A stretch of 64,000 nucleotides of DNA from a candidate division KSB1 bacterium. GTDB lineage: Bacteria; Zhuqueibacterota; Zhuqueibacteria; Zhuqueibacterales; Zhuqueibacteraceae. Both the position numbers and the translations under genes were made by a program. This document shows, one piece after another, positions 1-8,503 of this stretch. How positions within the stretch are numbered: the first letter of the stretch is position 1; each line of letters opens with the position of its first letter. Under the pieces are notes generated by a model. That model was given only the letters and a program-made list of their open reading frames with translations. It was not told the origin of the DNA and ran no database searches. The stretch lies in the NCBI GenBank assembly GCA_034506175.1, contig JAPDQB010000024.1:1-64000 (forward strand), given 5' to 3'.

Positions 1-300
1 GCGGCGCCCGGCATCGCCTGCGCAGCGAAGATACGCACAAGTGGCAGCCGTTTGGCATTGGCAGCGAGACCAGCCCGGTCATTCAAATCGGCCAGCCGAG
101 AGCAACGGCGAATCATGAACTGCTGTAGCGCCATGAGCGTATCCATCCGGTGAACCCCATCTTGTCGGCGAACGGGCGCGGTGATGAGGTTGAAGCGCGC
201 GTAGCGTTTCCCGTTGTTGACACGGGGCGGCACAAGTGATCCAGCTCGGTGATCGCCTTGAGCAATTTGTTTTTTAAAACCTGTTTGGTTGCGGCTCGTC
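1..300 (-). pseudogene. 3'-terminal relic of a multicopy gene family (copy A)
   Basis: Read on the minus strand, bases 295-181 are nearly identical to the start of the relic at 4753-5109 and encode the same signature, a Leu-Asp-His-Leu-Cys-Arg-Pro stretch followed by a Val-Asn-Asn-Gly-Lys block. One missing base near 230 shifts the frame, and beyond about 180 the similarity stops and unrelated sequence follows to the window edge. A much fuller but broken copy of the family lies at 39671-40906. I recognise the family only as an uncharacterised, repeatedly occurring protein, probably mobile or mobilised; no function is assigned. Confidence 0.6.
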
Positions 301-386
301 CCGTTGTAAGGATAAGCTGGCATATTTAAAAACTGTCAACCCAATTTGGTAGCGTCAAAAGTCCTGGATCCCGAGGAGATGAAAAC

Positions 387-740
387 ATGAAAAGTTTGCA
401 AGCGGCTTTTGAAGCCTATCGCAAGCAGATCGAGCGGCTGGCAGAGGCTCGGCTTGGCGGCGCCAAGACTCGCGCCGTTACCGAAGCGGCCAGCCGTTCT
501 TTCCGCGAGCAGCTCGACCGCAGCGTAAAATCAAGCAAGCGTCTTGTTATGCCTGGCATTATTTTGCTTTTTGTTTTATTTGGCGCCGGTGTTGCTGTGA
601 TCTGGCATTATCTCAATTCAGCCACCGGTGTGGGTATCTCTTTGGGCGTGACATTTTTTTCTCTGCTGGCCGTCGTTGAAAAACTGCGCCGGATTTGGCG
701 CGAGAAAACTTTGATGGAGGTGACTTTAACCGTTTTGTGA
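387..740 (+). CDS. Small two-helix membrane protein, possibly ending early
   Basis: A 117-residue protein with a basic, helical N-terminal half (about residues 1-50), two adjacent hydrophobic segments (about 54-74 and 79-97) and a charged tail. A plausible ribosome site (GAGGAG) stands upstream of the ATG at 387. The stop is a TGA at 738-740. Reading continues in the same frame for 22 more codons (Glu-Met-Ser-Pro-Pro-Glu-Ala-Ala-Lys...) to a TGA at 807-809, and that tail looks like real protein. The TGA may therefore be a CGA-to-TGA nonsense change. No family recognised; it stands alone before the amidotransferase gene. Confidence 0.6.
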   Translation: MKSLQAAFEAYRKQIERLAEARLGGAKTRAVTEAASRSFREQLDRSVKSSKRLVMPGIILLFVLFGAGVAVIWHYLNSATGVGISLGVTFFSLLAVVEKLRRIWREKTLMEVTLTVL

Positions 741-897
741 GAAATGTCACCGCCGGAGGCGGCCAAGTTTATTGAAACGCTATACTCGAGCTTGATCCGG
801 GAAAAGTGATCGAATGGAAGTCTTGTCGGCTCACCGATTGCAATCAAACGGCCATACACCATGGTTTGAGAATACCTCGTATCATCCCGACAGGTAA

Positions 898-1743
898 ATG
901 ATGAAAAACAAAGACAGCATCCGCGTTGCGATCATTGATCTTTACGACAATCTGCCCAACGAAGGCATGCGCTGCATCAAGGAAATTGTTTCGCAGCAAG
1001 ACAAAAAAGTGAATGGGCATCCCGTGACGTATGAGGTTTTCGATACGCGAGCCAGGGCCGAGATTCCTGATTTGTCGTATGATATTTACATTTCCTCCGG
1101 CGGGCCGGGCAGCCCTTATGATGGCGAAGGCAAGGAATGGGAAAAAAAATATTTCGAATGGTGGGCGTCGGTTTGGCGATATAACCAGAACCATAATGCC
1201 AGCAAGAAATACGTTTTTGCCATCTGCCATTCGTTTCAGATGATGTGCCGGTATTTTGAATTGGCGGAAGTGACAAAGCGCGACTCCAAATCTTTCGGCG
1301 TCATGCCAGTGCACAAAACCCCGGCGGGCGAGCAAGAGTGGCTTTACGCGGGTTTGCCCAACCCGTTTTTTGCGGCGGATTTTCGTGACTGGCAGGTGGT
1401 GCAGCCGAATCATCGCGTTTTGCGGCAGCTCGGCGCCGAGATTTTGTCTTTGGAGAAAATTCGGCCGCACGTTGACAAAGAGCGCTCGATTATGGCGATT
1501 CGGCTGTCGCCCGAAATAGTCGGCGTGCAATTTCATCCTGAAGCCGATCCCGAAGCCATGCGCGTGCACGCCGTCAAGCCGGAGCGCAAACAGGATATTA
1601 TTGCACGATTCGGAACCGACAAATACATTGAGCTAATGCAGCGGCTCGATGATCCGGGCTTGCTTTGGCAGACGCGCAACACGGTGATGCCGCGTTTTCT
1701 CGAAGATGCAATGACAAAACTCCGGCCTAACGGCCAGGCCTGA
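898..1743 (+). CDS. Class I glutamine amidotransferase-like protein
   Basis: A 281-residue cytoplasmic protein of the GMP-synthase-like class I glutamine amidotransferase group. These enzymes release ammonia from glutamine with a Cys-His-Glu triad. The nucleophile region reads FAICHSFQMM, where the usual Gly-Xaa-Cys-Xaa-Gly elbow is relaxed to Ile-Cys-His-Ser-Phe. The His/Glu part is GVQFHPEADPEAM. An early SSGGPGSP loop resembles the oxyanion-strand motif of the family. No synthetase domain is fused and none is adjacent, so the acceptor substrate is unknown. Threonine synthase follows 73 bp downstream on the same strand. The altered nucleophile elbow leaves catalytic activity uncertain. Confidence 0.8.
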   Translation: MMKNKDSIRVAIIDLYDNLPNEGMRCIKEIVSQQDKKVNGHPVTYEVFDTRARAEIPDLSYDIYISSGGPGSPYDGEGKEWEKKYFEWWASVWRYNQNHNASKKYVFAICHSFQMMCRYFELAEVTKRDSKSFGVMPVHKTPAGEQEWLYAGLPNPFFAADFRDWQVVQPNHRVLRQLGAEILSLEKIRPHVDKERSIMAIRLSPEIVGVQFHPEADPEAMRVHAVKPERKQDIIARFGTDKYIELMQRLDDPGLLWQTRNTVMPRFLEDAMTKLRPNGQA

Positions 1744-1816
1744 AATCGCGATAGCGCAAAATGAACATGATCGGCGTCTATTTTTGTTTGGATCAAAAGC
1801 CAGCCTGTCAAAATTT

Positions 1817-3058
1817 ATGAAAACCATGCTTGGATTGCGTTGCGTCATTTGCGGAAAAATTTACAGCCCCGAAATTCTCTATACCTGCCCCACCTGCGGA
1901 AGCGAAGGCATTCTTGACGTGCTTTATGATTACGAGAAAATAAAAAAAATTTTTCAACCTGAAGCTCTCGCCAACCGCCCGCACGATATTCGCCGGTACG
2001 AAGAATTGCTTCCGATAAACGGAACCGAACGGTTGCCGGCAACTAAAGTTGGCTGGACGCCGATCTTCGAGGCAAAGAAGCTCGCTTCGACTTTGAGCAT
2101 TGCGCGGTTGTTCATTAAAGATGAAGGCCGCAATCCGACGGCCTCGTTTAAAGACCGCGCCAGCACCGTCGGCGTGGCAAAGGCGCAGGAACTGGGATTT
2201 GCTGATATTGCCTGTGCTTCGACCGGAAATGCTGCCTCATCATTAGCCGGCGCCGCGGCGGCTGTGGGTTTGCGCAGCACGATCTTCGTGCCCGAAAATG
2301 CGCCGGAGCCGAAAGTAATGCAGCTTTTGATTTTTGGCGCGCGCGTGTTTCGTGTCAAAAAGCCGGCAACCGGCATCACCGCCTACGAAGCGGCTTACGA
2401 TTTGTGCACGCAAGCCTGCGAACGTTACGGTTGGTACAATCGCAACTGCGCGATTAATGCCTATTTGGTTGAGGGCAAAAAAACCGCCGGGCTTGAAATC
2501 GCCGAACAAATGCGAGCGGCAATGCCCGATTGGGTAGCGGTTTCAGTTGGCGACGGCTGCACGATTGCCGGTGTCGGCAAAGGCTTGGCAGAAATGCAGC
2601 AACTCGGTTGGATTGATCAGCGGCCAAAATTGTTGGGCGTGCAAGCCGAAGGCGCCGCGCCAATTGTCAAAACGTTTTTTACCGGCGGGGAACTGGTGCC
2701 GGATCGTGGCGAAAGTCTTGCTGAGAGCATCGCTGTCAGCAAGCCGCGCAATTGGCGCAAAGCCATCAAGGCCATTCGCGAATCGCAGGGCACGATGATT
2801 ACAGTGAGCGACGAGGAAATTCTGCAGGCGCAAAGCTTGACGGCGCGGTTGGGCGGCGTCTTTGGCGAGCCGGCGGGCGTGGCGGGAATTGCCGGACTCA
2901 GGAAGGCGGTGGCGACCGGCGTGATTCCACATTCAGCATCGGTTTTGGTGATAGTCACCGGCAGTGGTTTGAAGGATATTCAAGTGTTGCGCCGAACGCT
3001 AAAAATGCCCGAGCCAATTGAGGCGGATATGGAGAGACTGGAGCATTATTTGGTTTAA
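1817..3058 (+). CDS. thrC: Threonine synthase
   Basis: A 413-residue PLP enzyme of the fold-type II family, converting O-phosphohomoserine to threonine. The N-terminus has a small zinc-ribbon-like Cys pattern (CVICG and CPTCG) typical of one bacterial/archaeal thrC class. The PLP lysine lies in NPTASFKDRAS, a conserved Asn-rich loop reads ASTGNAASSLAG, and the phosphate-binding end is VIVTGSGLKD. I start at the ATG at 1817, where homology begins, rather than the in-frame ATG at 1784, which adds a non-conserved dozen residues. No other threonine-pathway gene is in the window. Related PLP enzymes (cysteate or diaminopropionate types) are possible but less likely. Confidence 0.88.
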   Translation: MKTMLGLRCVICGKIYSPEILYTCPTCGSEGILDVLYDYEKIKKIFQPEALANRPHDIRRYEELLPINGTERLPATKVGWTPIFEAKKLASTLSIARLFIKDEGRNPTASFKDRASTVGVAKAQELGFADIACASTGNAASSLAGAAAAVGLRSTIFVPENAPEPKVMQLLIFGARVFRVKKPATGITAYEAAYDLCTQACERYGWYNRNCAINAYLVEGKKTAGLEIAEQMRAAMPDWVAVSVGDGCTIAGVGKGLAEMQQLGWIDQRPKLLGVQAEGAAPIVKTFFTGGELVPDRGESLAESIAVSKPRNWRKAIKAIRESQGTMITVSDEEILQAQSLTARLGGVFGEPAGVAGIAGLRKAVATGVIPHSASVLVIVTGSGLKDIQVLRRTLKMPEPIEADMERLEHYLV

Positions 3059-3061
3059 TTG

Positions 3062-3400
3062 AGGATACTTGGGCGCGTAATCACAATATTGATTCCAAGG
3101 CTCTTGATCGAGTGATCAATCGCACGGTGCGTAAAGTTCGGGCTGTAGAGCGTAAGGCATTGATGAAGAGCTTGCGGAAATCGCTTCACATGCAATCATG
3201 GTCCCCGGCACCCTTGATCCACTTGTGATCGCTGAAGATCCAACTGACGACAAGTTTTTGTGGCCGCCGTTGAAAGCGAAGCGGATTATAACATCACCAA
3301 AGAACAGGCTTGGAAGAAGCTCAAAACGTATCAAGGCATACGTATCGTGAGTCCAGGCAAATTTTATGAGATTCTCAAAAAGGGGCAGCATAAATTCAGC
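3062..3400 (+). pseudogene. Relic of a PIN-family toxin with part of its antitoxin
   Basis: Three frames must be joined to read it. First comes a short antitoxin-like C-terminal helix (3062-3165, including DRVINRTVRKVRAVER). Next is the C-terminal half of a PIN-domain ribonuclease (about 3164-3260, with the acidic GTLDPLVIAEDPTDDKFLW motif). Last, in another frame, comes AAVESEADYNITKEQ...YQGIRIVSPGKFYEIL (3260-3390). That final frame runs uninterrupted into the amidohydrolase gene, so an automatic start call may wrongly place the toxin tail at the front of the hydrolase. The PIN N-terminus with its first catalytic Asp is gone, so the toxin cannot be active. Confidence 0.75.
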
Positions 3401-4705
3401 ATGTCTTCAATTTTATTAAAAAACGCCACTGCCGTCCACATTTTTCCATCCTCCATCCATCAGATTGACCTGCGGATTCAATCGGGTCGAATCGTTGCCT
3501 GCGGCAAAGACTTAATCCCCGAACCCGGCGAGCAAGTGGATGATCTCAACGGCCGTCTCGTGCTTCCCGGCTTGGTGAATGCGCACACCCATCTCTATTC
3601 GGCGCTGGCGCGCGGCATGCCCGGCCCGCAAGAAGGGCCAAAGAATTTCTTGGAAATTTTGCAAAAAATCTGGTGGAAGCTTGATCGCGCGCTCGACGAA
3701 GAGAGCATTTACTACAGCGCGCTGATCGGCGCGATGGAAGCCGTCAAAGCCGGCACCACGACGCTCGTTGACCATCATGCTTCGCCAAATTGTATTTCGG
3801 GGTCATTGAAAATTGTTCGAGAGGCGTTGGAACAGATTGGCGTTCGCGGCGTGCTGTGTTATGAAGTCACCGATCGGAACGGCGCCGCCGGGCGGGAGGC
3901 GGGCTTGCGCGAGAATCAAAATTTTTTAGACAATCATGTCAATTCCCAATTTCGCGGCCTGGTGGGCGCGCATGCCTCGTTTACGCTTTCCGATCAGGCC
4001 TTGCGCGCCTGCGCCGGGCTGGCGCAACAAAATAACTGCGGCGTGCACATTCATCTCGCTGAAGACGGCTGCGATGCGGAAATTTCGCGCCGCGATTTTG
4101 GGCGCAGCGATATCGTCAACCGGCTTGCCGATTTCGGCGTGCTTTCAGAAAAAACAATTTTAGCTCACGGTATTTTTTTGTCGGCTGCTGATTTAAAAAC
4201 AATCCTCGAGCATCGCTGCTGGCTCATGCACAACGCGCGCTCGAACATGAACAACAGCGTCGGATACGCGCCGGTGCAAAACTTTGGCGAGCGCGTTTCG
4301 CTCGGCACCGACGGTTTTCCGGCGGATATGTTTGAAGAGACTCGGTTGGCTTTTTTTAAAGGCCGTGATGCAAAAAACGGCCTCGGCCCGGCGGATTATC
4401 TCAAGTTTTTAAGCGCCGGCCATCAATTGTGCTCCGAGTTGTTCGGCATGCCGTTTGGCAAACTCGAGCCAGGCGCCGTGGCCGATCTGATTATTCTCGA
4501 TTACTCCGCGCCGACGCCGTTCACCGAAGAAAATCTCGCCGGCCATGTTCTCCTCGGCATGAAAGCCGATCACGTTGCCGAGGTCATGATCGCTGGAAAA
4601 TTTGTCTTGCGCAACAAAACCTTGATCGGCGTCGATGTTGAAAAAATCTATCAAAAATCCCGCGTAGCGGCGGCAAAACTTTGGAAACGGCTGCATATGC
4701 TCTGA
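3401..4705 (+). CDS. SsnA-type amidohydrolase (ATZ/TRZ-like deaminase family)
   Basis: A 434-residue metal-dependent hydrolase of the cytosine-deaminase/chlorohydrolase superfamily. Visible metal ligands are the HTH motif in LVNAHTHLYS, the HIHLAED strand, the His in ILAHGIF and the Asp in LGTDGFPADMFEE. The last is characteristic of the SsnA group, whose substrate is not established. The C-terminal beta-sandwich reads LEPGAVADLIILDY. I start at the ATG at 3401; the frame stays open further upstream only because a PIN-toxin relic is fused to it. The gene stands alone, so the substrate cannot be inferred from neighbours. Confidence 0.85.
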   Translation: MSSILLKNATAVHIFPSSIHQIDLRIQSGRIVACGKDLIPEPGEQVDDLNGRLVLPGLVNAHTHLYSALARGMPGPQEGPKNFLEILQKIWWKLDRALDEESIYYSALIGAMEAVKAGTTTLVDHHASPNCISGSLKIVREALEQIGVRGVLCYEVTDRNGAAGREAGLRENQNFLDNHVNSQFRGLVGAHASFTLSDQALRACAGLAQQNNCGVHIHLAEDGCDAEISRRDFGRSDIVNRLADFGVLSEKTILAHGIFLSAADLKTILEHRCWLMHNARSNMNNSVGYAPVQNFGERVSLGTDGFPADMFEETRLAFFKGRDAKNGLGPADYLKFLSAGHQLCSELFGMPFGKLEPGAVADLIILDYSAPTPFTEENLAGHVLLGMKADHVAEVMIAGKFVLRNKTLIGVDVEKIYQKSRVAAAKLWKRLHML

Positions 4706-4752
4706 TCTTTCAATTCCGGTCATCATCCGATTTTCTGCATTATAGCACAACG

Positions 4753-5109
4753 AGTGCGAGCCGCAACCAAACAGGTTTTAAAAAACAAATTGCTTAAGGC
4801 GATCGCCGAGCTGGATCACTTGTGCCGGCCCCGTGTCAACAACGGAAAACGTTACGCGCGCTTCAACCCCGTCACCGCTGCAGATGGCGCGCTCTTCAAG
4901 GCGGTGCTGGCTGGCGAACATGCCCTTCAGGGTTTCGCAACAAGGATCTGCCAGCGTGGCGATATACCGTCCATGCAAAAACTGAGAAAGAACAAAGGCA
5001 GCAGAGTATGCGAGTTTCCAGACAACTCGCCAAGCTGCGAGGACACGGTTTAATCAAAAAATTCAAAAAGAGTCGCCTTTACCTTGTTACCGTAAGAGGT
5101 TATCAATGA
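4753..5109 (+). pseudogene. 3'-terminal relic of the multicopy gene family (copy B)
   Basis: This segment encodes the last third of the family seen fuller at 39671-40906. It has the LDHLCRPRVNNGKRYARFNP signature, then a GALFKAVLAGEHALQGF block. After a frameshift near 4940 the C-terminal winged-helix-like end follows (MRVSRQLAKLRGHGLIKK, then LYLVTVRGYQ and a stop at 5107-5109). It preserves the C-terminus that is lost in the 40 kb copy. Its first 115 bp are an inverted match to bases 295-181, so two relic ends in opposite orientation bracket the thrC/ssnA-like block. Confidence 0.7.
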
Positions 5110-5211
5110 ATGACCGCGGCAGTTTACTGCCGAAACAAAGAGTTTCCGGGTTTCGTTTTGCAAGTGGCGTAAACATCTTCACGGTCGTGATGGTTTTTCC
5201 AGAGCAATACA

Positions 5212-5318
5212 GTAACGGAGGCTTCCAGCCTGCAAACGAAGACAAGCTGGACGCTTGCGCTACAAAAAACTTCGCGGTCGTGCCTGCCCTGCCGCAGGCC
5301 AGGGATAGTTTTTTCAGA
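5212..5318. repeat. Dispersed repeat, copy 1 (matches 36045-36151)
   Basis: About 107 bp starting GTAACGGAGGCTTCCAGCC and ending in CAGGGATAG followed by a T-run. A close copy, differing at only a few bases, lies at 36045-36151. It contains the core GGCTTCCAGCCTGC, also present in inverted form in the 80-bp array just downstream. No protein is encoded. It behaves like an intergenic interspersed repeat. Confidence 0.8.
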
Positions 5319-5340
5319 GTAATTTGTCATGTACGTTTGC

Positions 5341-5660
5341 ACACCCATCGCGATGAAAATGTAGCGCAGACATCTTGTCTGCAGGCAGGCTGGAAGCCCG
5401 CGCTACGGCATTTTCGTGGCACACCCATCACGATGAAAATGTAGCGCAGACATCTTGTCTGCAGGCAGGCTGGAAGCCCGCGCTACGGCATTTTCGTGGC
5501 ACACCCATCACGATGAAAATGTAGCGCAGACATCTTGTCTGCATGCAGGCTGGAAGCCCGCGCTACGGCATTTTCGTGGCACACCCATCACGATGAAAAT
5601 GTAGCGCAGACATCTTGTCTGCATGCAGGCTGGAAGCCTGCGCTACGGCATTTTCGCGGT
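5341..5660. repeat. Tandem array, four copies of an 80-bp unit
   Basis: Units begin CGATGAAAATGTAGCGCAGA at 5351, 5431, 5511 and 5591, an exact 80-bp period. Copies differ at only a handful of bases (for example GCAGGCAGGC or GCATGCAGGC). Each unit is an imperfect hairpin: a left arm with GAAAATGTAGCGC pairs with a right arm GCGCTACGGCATTTTC, and the middle has a TCTGCAGGCAGG-type core. There are no variable spacers, so it is not a CRISPR array. The period is not a multiple of three, so short open frames crossing it are not genes. Confidence 0.92.
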
Positions 5661-5770
5661 ATACTATACTATAGAGATAGGCCGTCATCCCTTCGGGATA
5701 GCAAAACCCGGGTAAAGTGGCCGTGATAATGATTCGGTCATGGCACTCGAGCCGACCATAGATAATAGAT

Positions 5771-5920
5771 TGGTACGGATTCCGCCGGGGCGAGCGCCGC
5801 TCCCTGGCTTGGTGGATGGAACAGTATTTCTGCCACGAAGCAGTCACCAAAGAATCATCGCAGAAAGAACAGCGTCGCGATTTACAAACGTTCTTCAAAT
5901 CGTTTCATGCTCAAAATTGA
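5771..5920 (+). pseudogene. N-terminal fragment of a tyrosine recombinase
   Basis: The frame starting at 5771 reads RRSLAWWMEQYFCHE, then VTKESSQKEQRRDLQTFFK, then a stop at 5918-5920. This resembles the SAM-like core-binding N-terminus of phage-type integrases. The catalytic domain is absent: the fragment ends inside the first codons of the GH88 gene. It sits beside the 80-bp array, so this stretch may be an old integration or repeat-exchange site. The match is by eye on about 45 residues only. Confidence 0.45.
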
Positions 5921-7265
5921 TTACACCCTCAATCCCACAAAACTTCTTCCGACCATTCAACACTTGTTTGAAATTTCAGCCAGGAAAATTCATCGTCTGC
6001 ATAAAGCCTGGGATCCGGCAAAAGGTTCGCCGGTGTTTACCGTGAAAGGCAAATACACCACCCGCGGCTGGACGGAGTGGACGCAGGGCTTCCAATACGG
6101 TTCGGCGATTTTGCAATTTGACGCCACCGATGAGAAAGAATTTCTCACGATAGGCCGCGAAGCAACCGTGAAGACGATGGCCAAACACGTGAGCCATATC
6201 GGCGTGCATGATCACGGTTTCAACAACATCAGCACGTATGGCAATCTCTGGCGACTGATGCGCGAAGGCCGTATTTCCGCCAATGCCTGGGAGCAAAATT
6301 TCTATGAATTGGCGTTGAAAATTTCCGGCGCGGTGCAGGCGGCGCGGTGGACTGCGCTTGGCAATGCCAACGGTTTCATTTATTCATTCAACGGGCCGCA
6401 TTCGCTTTTTGTCGATACCATTCGCACGCTGCGCGTCTTGGCCGTGGCGCATCAGCTCGGCCACGTGTTGATGGGCGAGGGCGATCAACCAATTTCGCTT
6501 TTGCAGCGTTTGATCGAACATGCAAAAGCCACAGCGCAATACAATGTTTATTACGGCGCAGGCCGTGATATTTACGACGTTCGCGGCCGCGTCGCACATG
6601 AATCCATTTTCAATCGGCGCGACGGCAGTTATCGCTGCCCCAACTCGCAACAAGGCTATTCGCCGTTCAGTACCTGGACGCGCGGTCTGGCGTGGGCGAT
6701 GTGCGGCTTCGCCGAGCAGCTCGAATTTTGCGATCAGCTCAATGAGGGAGAGCTGCGGCCTTTTGGGGGCAAAAAGAAATTGATAAAAGTTTTGCTCAAG
6801 GCCGCGCAAGCGACAAGTGATTTTTATCTCGAAAACACGCCGCTCGACGGCATTCCCTATTGGGACACCGGCGCGCCGAATTTGCACCGGCTCGGCGATT
6901 ATCTCAATCAACCTGCCGATCCTTTTAATGCGTTTGAGCCGGTTGATAGTTCTGCTGCCGCGATCGCGGCGCAAGGATTGCTCCGGCTTGGCCGGTTCTT
7001 AAAACAATCTGGTCAAGGTTACTATCAAGCCGGTTTGACGATCACCCAAACCTTGTTGGCTCCGCCCTATTTGAGTGAGAAAGAAAATCATCAAGGCTTG
7101 CTGCTGCATTCGGTTTATCACCGGCCGCGCGGCTGGGATTACGTGCCAAAATCGACGCGGGTGCCGCGAGGTGAATCATCGATGTGGGGAGATTATCACC
7201 TGCGCGAGCTGGTGCTACTTGTATGGCGCCAAGCAAAAGAGTTGCCATATCTCACCTTCTTTTGA
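5907..7265 (+). CDS. GH88-family unsaturated glucuronyl hydrolase-like enzyme
   Basis: A 452-residue (alpha/alpha)6-barrel glycosidase of family GH88, which hydrates and cleaves the unsaturated uronic acid left at the end of oligosaccharides by polysaccharide lyases. Hallmarks are an HDHGF motif with Asp102 at the position of the first essential Asp, Asp170 in SLFVDTIRTL at the second, the signature YSPFSTWTRGLAWAMCGF, then DGIPYWDTGAP and VDSSAAAIAAQGLLRL. There is no signal peptide, so it probably acts in the cytoplasm. No lyase, sulfatase or transporter for such glycans lies nearby, so it looks orphaned. Confidence 0.85.
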   Translation: MLKIDYTLNPTKLLPTIQHLFEISARKIHRLHKAWDPAKGSPVFTVKGKYTTRGWTEWTQGFQYGSAILQFDATDEKEFLTIGREATVKTMAKHVSHIGVHDHGFNNISTYGNLWRLMREGRISANAWEQNFYELALKISGAVQAARWTALGNANGFIYSFNGPHSLFVDTIRTLRVLAVAHQLGHVLMGEGDQPISLLQRLIEHAKATAQYNVYYGAGRDIYDVRGRVAHESIFNRRDGSYRCPNSQQGYSPFSTWTRGLAWAMCGFAEQLEFCDQLNEGELRPFGGKKKLIKVLLKAAQATSDFYLENTPLDGIPYWDTGAPNLHRLGDYLNQPADPFNAFEPVDSSAAAIAAQGLLRLGRFLKQSGQGYYQAGLTITQTLLAPPYLSEKENHQGLLLHSVYHRPRGWDYVPKSTRVPRGESSMWGDYHLRELVLLVWRQAKELPYLTFF

Positions 7266-7404
7266 GTTGACTATTCTCTCGCTCTGTAATGGCGCTTAGG
7301 CCAGGCTCAAACCGTTTATTTTCCCACTAACGAATCCCGCTTATATGATTAACAAGCCTGAAATCATTATCATTACGTTTTGCTTTTTTGCGTTTTATTG
7401 CGAA

Positions 7405-7446
7405 AACGTCACTTGTCCGATAGTTACAAACAGGTGGCGTTTTTTT
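7405..7446 (+). terminator. Rho-independent terminator after the GH88 gene
   Basis: A 12-bp stem (7405-7416 with 7430-7441, two G-U pairs) with a 13-nt loop is followed directly by a run of seven T. It lies about 140 bp after the GH88 stop on the same strand. The rest of 7266-7549 shows no gene. Confidence 0.75.
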
Positions 7447-7549
7447 GTTACACGTCTGATTAAAAACAAATCCTGGTTTGTTCCTTAACTTTCCGCAATC
7501 TTTATACTTGCGGGTATAGCAAAATATTGGATTGGTCGCGAGAACTACG

Positions 7550-8503
7550 ATGAAGAAAGAAATTATGGGAGAAGCTGGCGAGGGCGGCTTTGTCGATTTA
7601 CTGCATAGGCCTCGTCGTCAAAATCGCTCAGAATGACAACAACCAAGGAGACTTTTGGATCTACTATAATTCCGCCCGTGCCCAGGCGCTCGGCCTCAAC
7701 CCGTACGACGAAAAGGTTTTATCCGAACTGGCGCAAGGCGAATTACGATACAGTTTTGCCTACCCGCCGCTGACGCTGTATTTTTTCCGGCCGTTTGCGA
7801 TGCTGGACTTCAACACGGCGTTCTACCTTATTTTGCCGGTGCTTCGCTGGCTTTTTGCTTGATGCTGTTTCTCTGGCACCTCGCTTCGCCGTTTTTGTTT
7901 GCAGAATTTGTGCGCGACACCATCGGCCGTGCAGATTGGGAACGCGGCATTGTCAATCCCTCAACGCTCGCATGCCTGCACGAGGCGTTCGACTTGGTGG
8001 CCGCAAAAACCGGTGCCATCATTCCGCAGCTGGTGCCGCGGATGCTTTTCGTGACCATAGCAGCCGTGGTCGTCGTGATGACTTGGCGCGCCATTAAAAT
8101 AAAGCGCGACAGTTTGATCGTGATCTATCTGGCTTGTTTGGTTTATGCACTCATCATGCCGCGTTTCAAGGATTATTCTTTCATCATCCTAATTTTGCCG
8201 GCGTATTTTATTCTCAAAAACATAACGGTCAAGGCCTGGGTTTTCATCCTTTTCTTGCCTCTGCTTTACCCAATCAATCCGGCCAACGGACTTTTTCCCA
8301 TGCCCGGCTTTGATATCATCACCAAATTGCTGAGGGAATATTACACTTTATTCATGGCGTATGGAATATGGGTGTTGTATCTGTACGAGGCGTTTATGCA
8401 GACGCCCCGCGCTTTGCGGCCGGGCATGTCCATCACGGCGTCAAATTACCAGCCGATGAAAGGAGTGCCGCCTTGGCAGGAACCAGCCAACTTCGCGCGT
8501 TAG
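7550..8503 (+). pseudogene. Broken GT87-like membrane glycosyltransferase (DUF2029)
   Basis: The sequence encodes a multi-spanning polyprenol-phosphate-sugar-using mannosyltransferase of the GT87/DUF2029 type. The N-terminal loop reads QGDFWIYYNSARAQ then GLNPYD, followed by SFAYPPLTLYFFRP. Two frame changes are needed, one just after the ATG at 7550 (near 7560) and one near 7840. The downstream frame holds several hydrophobic helices and ends at 8503. The middle of the usual catalytic region also seems shortened. The next gene, a Dpm1-like synthase, starts inside its last codons, so the pair probably once formed a lipid-linked mannose synthesis and transfer unit. Confidence 0.6.

Noticed and set aside
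738..740. Selenocysteine codon in the small membrane protein
   Set aside because: No Cys/Sec-type context and no hairpin at SECIS distance; a nonsense change is simpler.
844..1569. Minus-strand open frame of 241 codons
   Set aside because: Antisense to the glutamine amidotransferase; composition is that of a reverse-frame shadow.
5341..5660. CRISPR array at the 80-bp repeats (and at the 127-bp repeats)
   Set aside because: Units are contiguous without unique spacers, and there are no cas genes.
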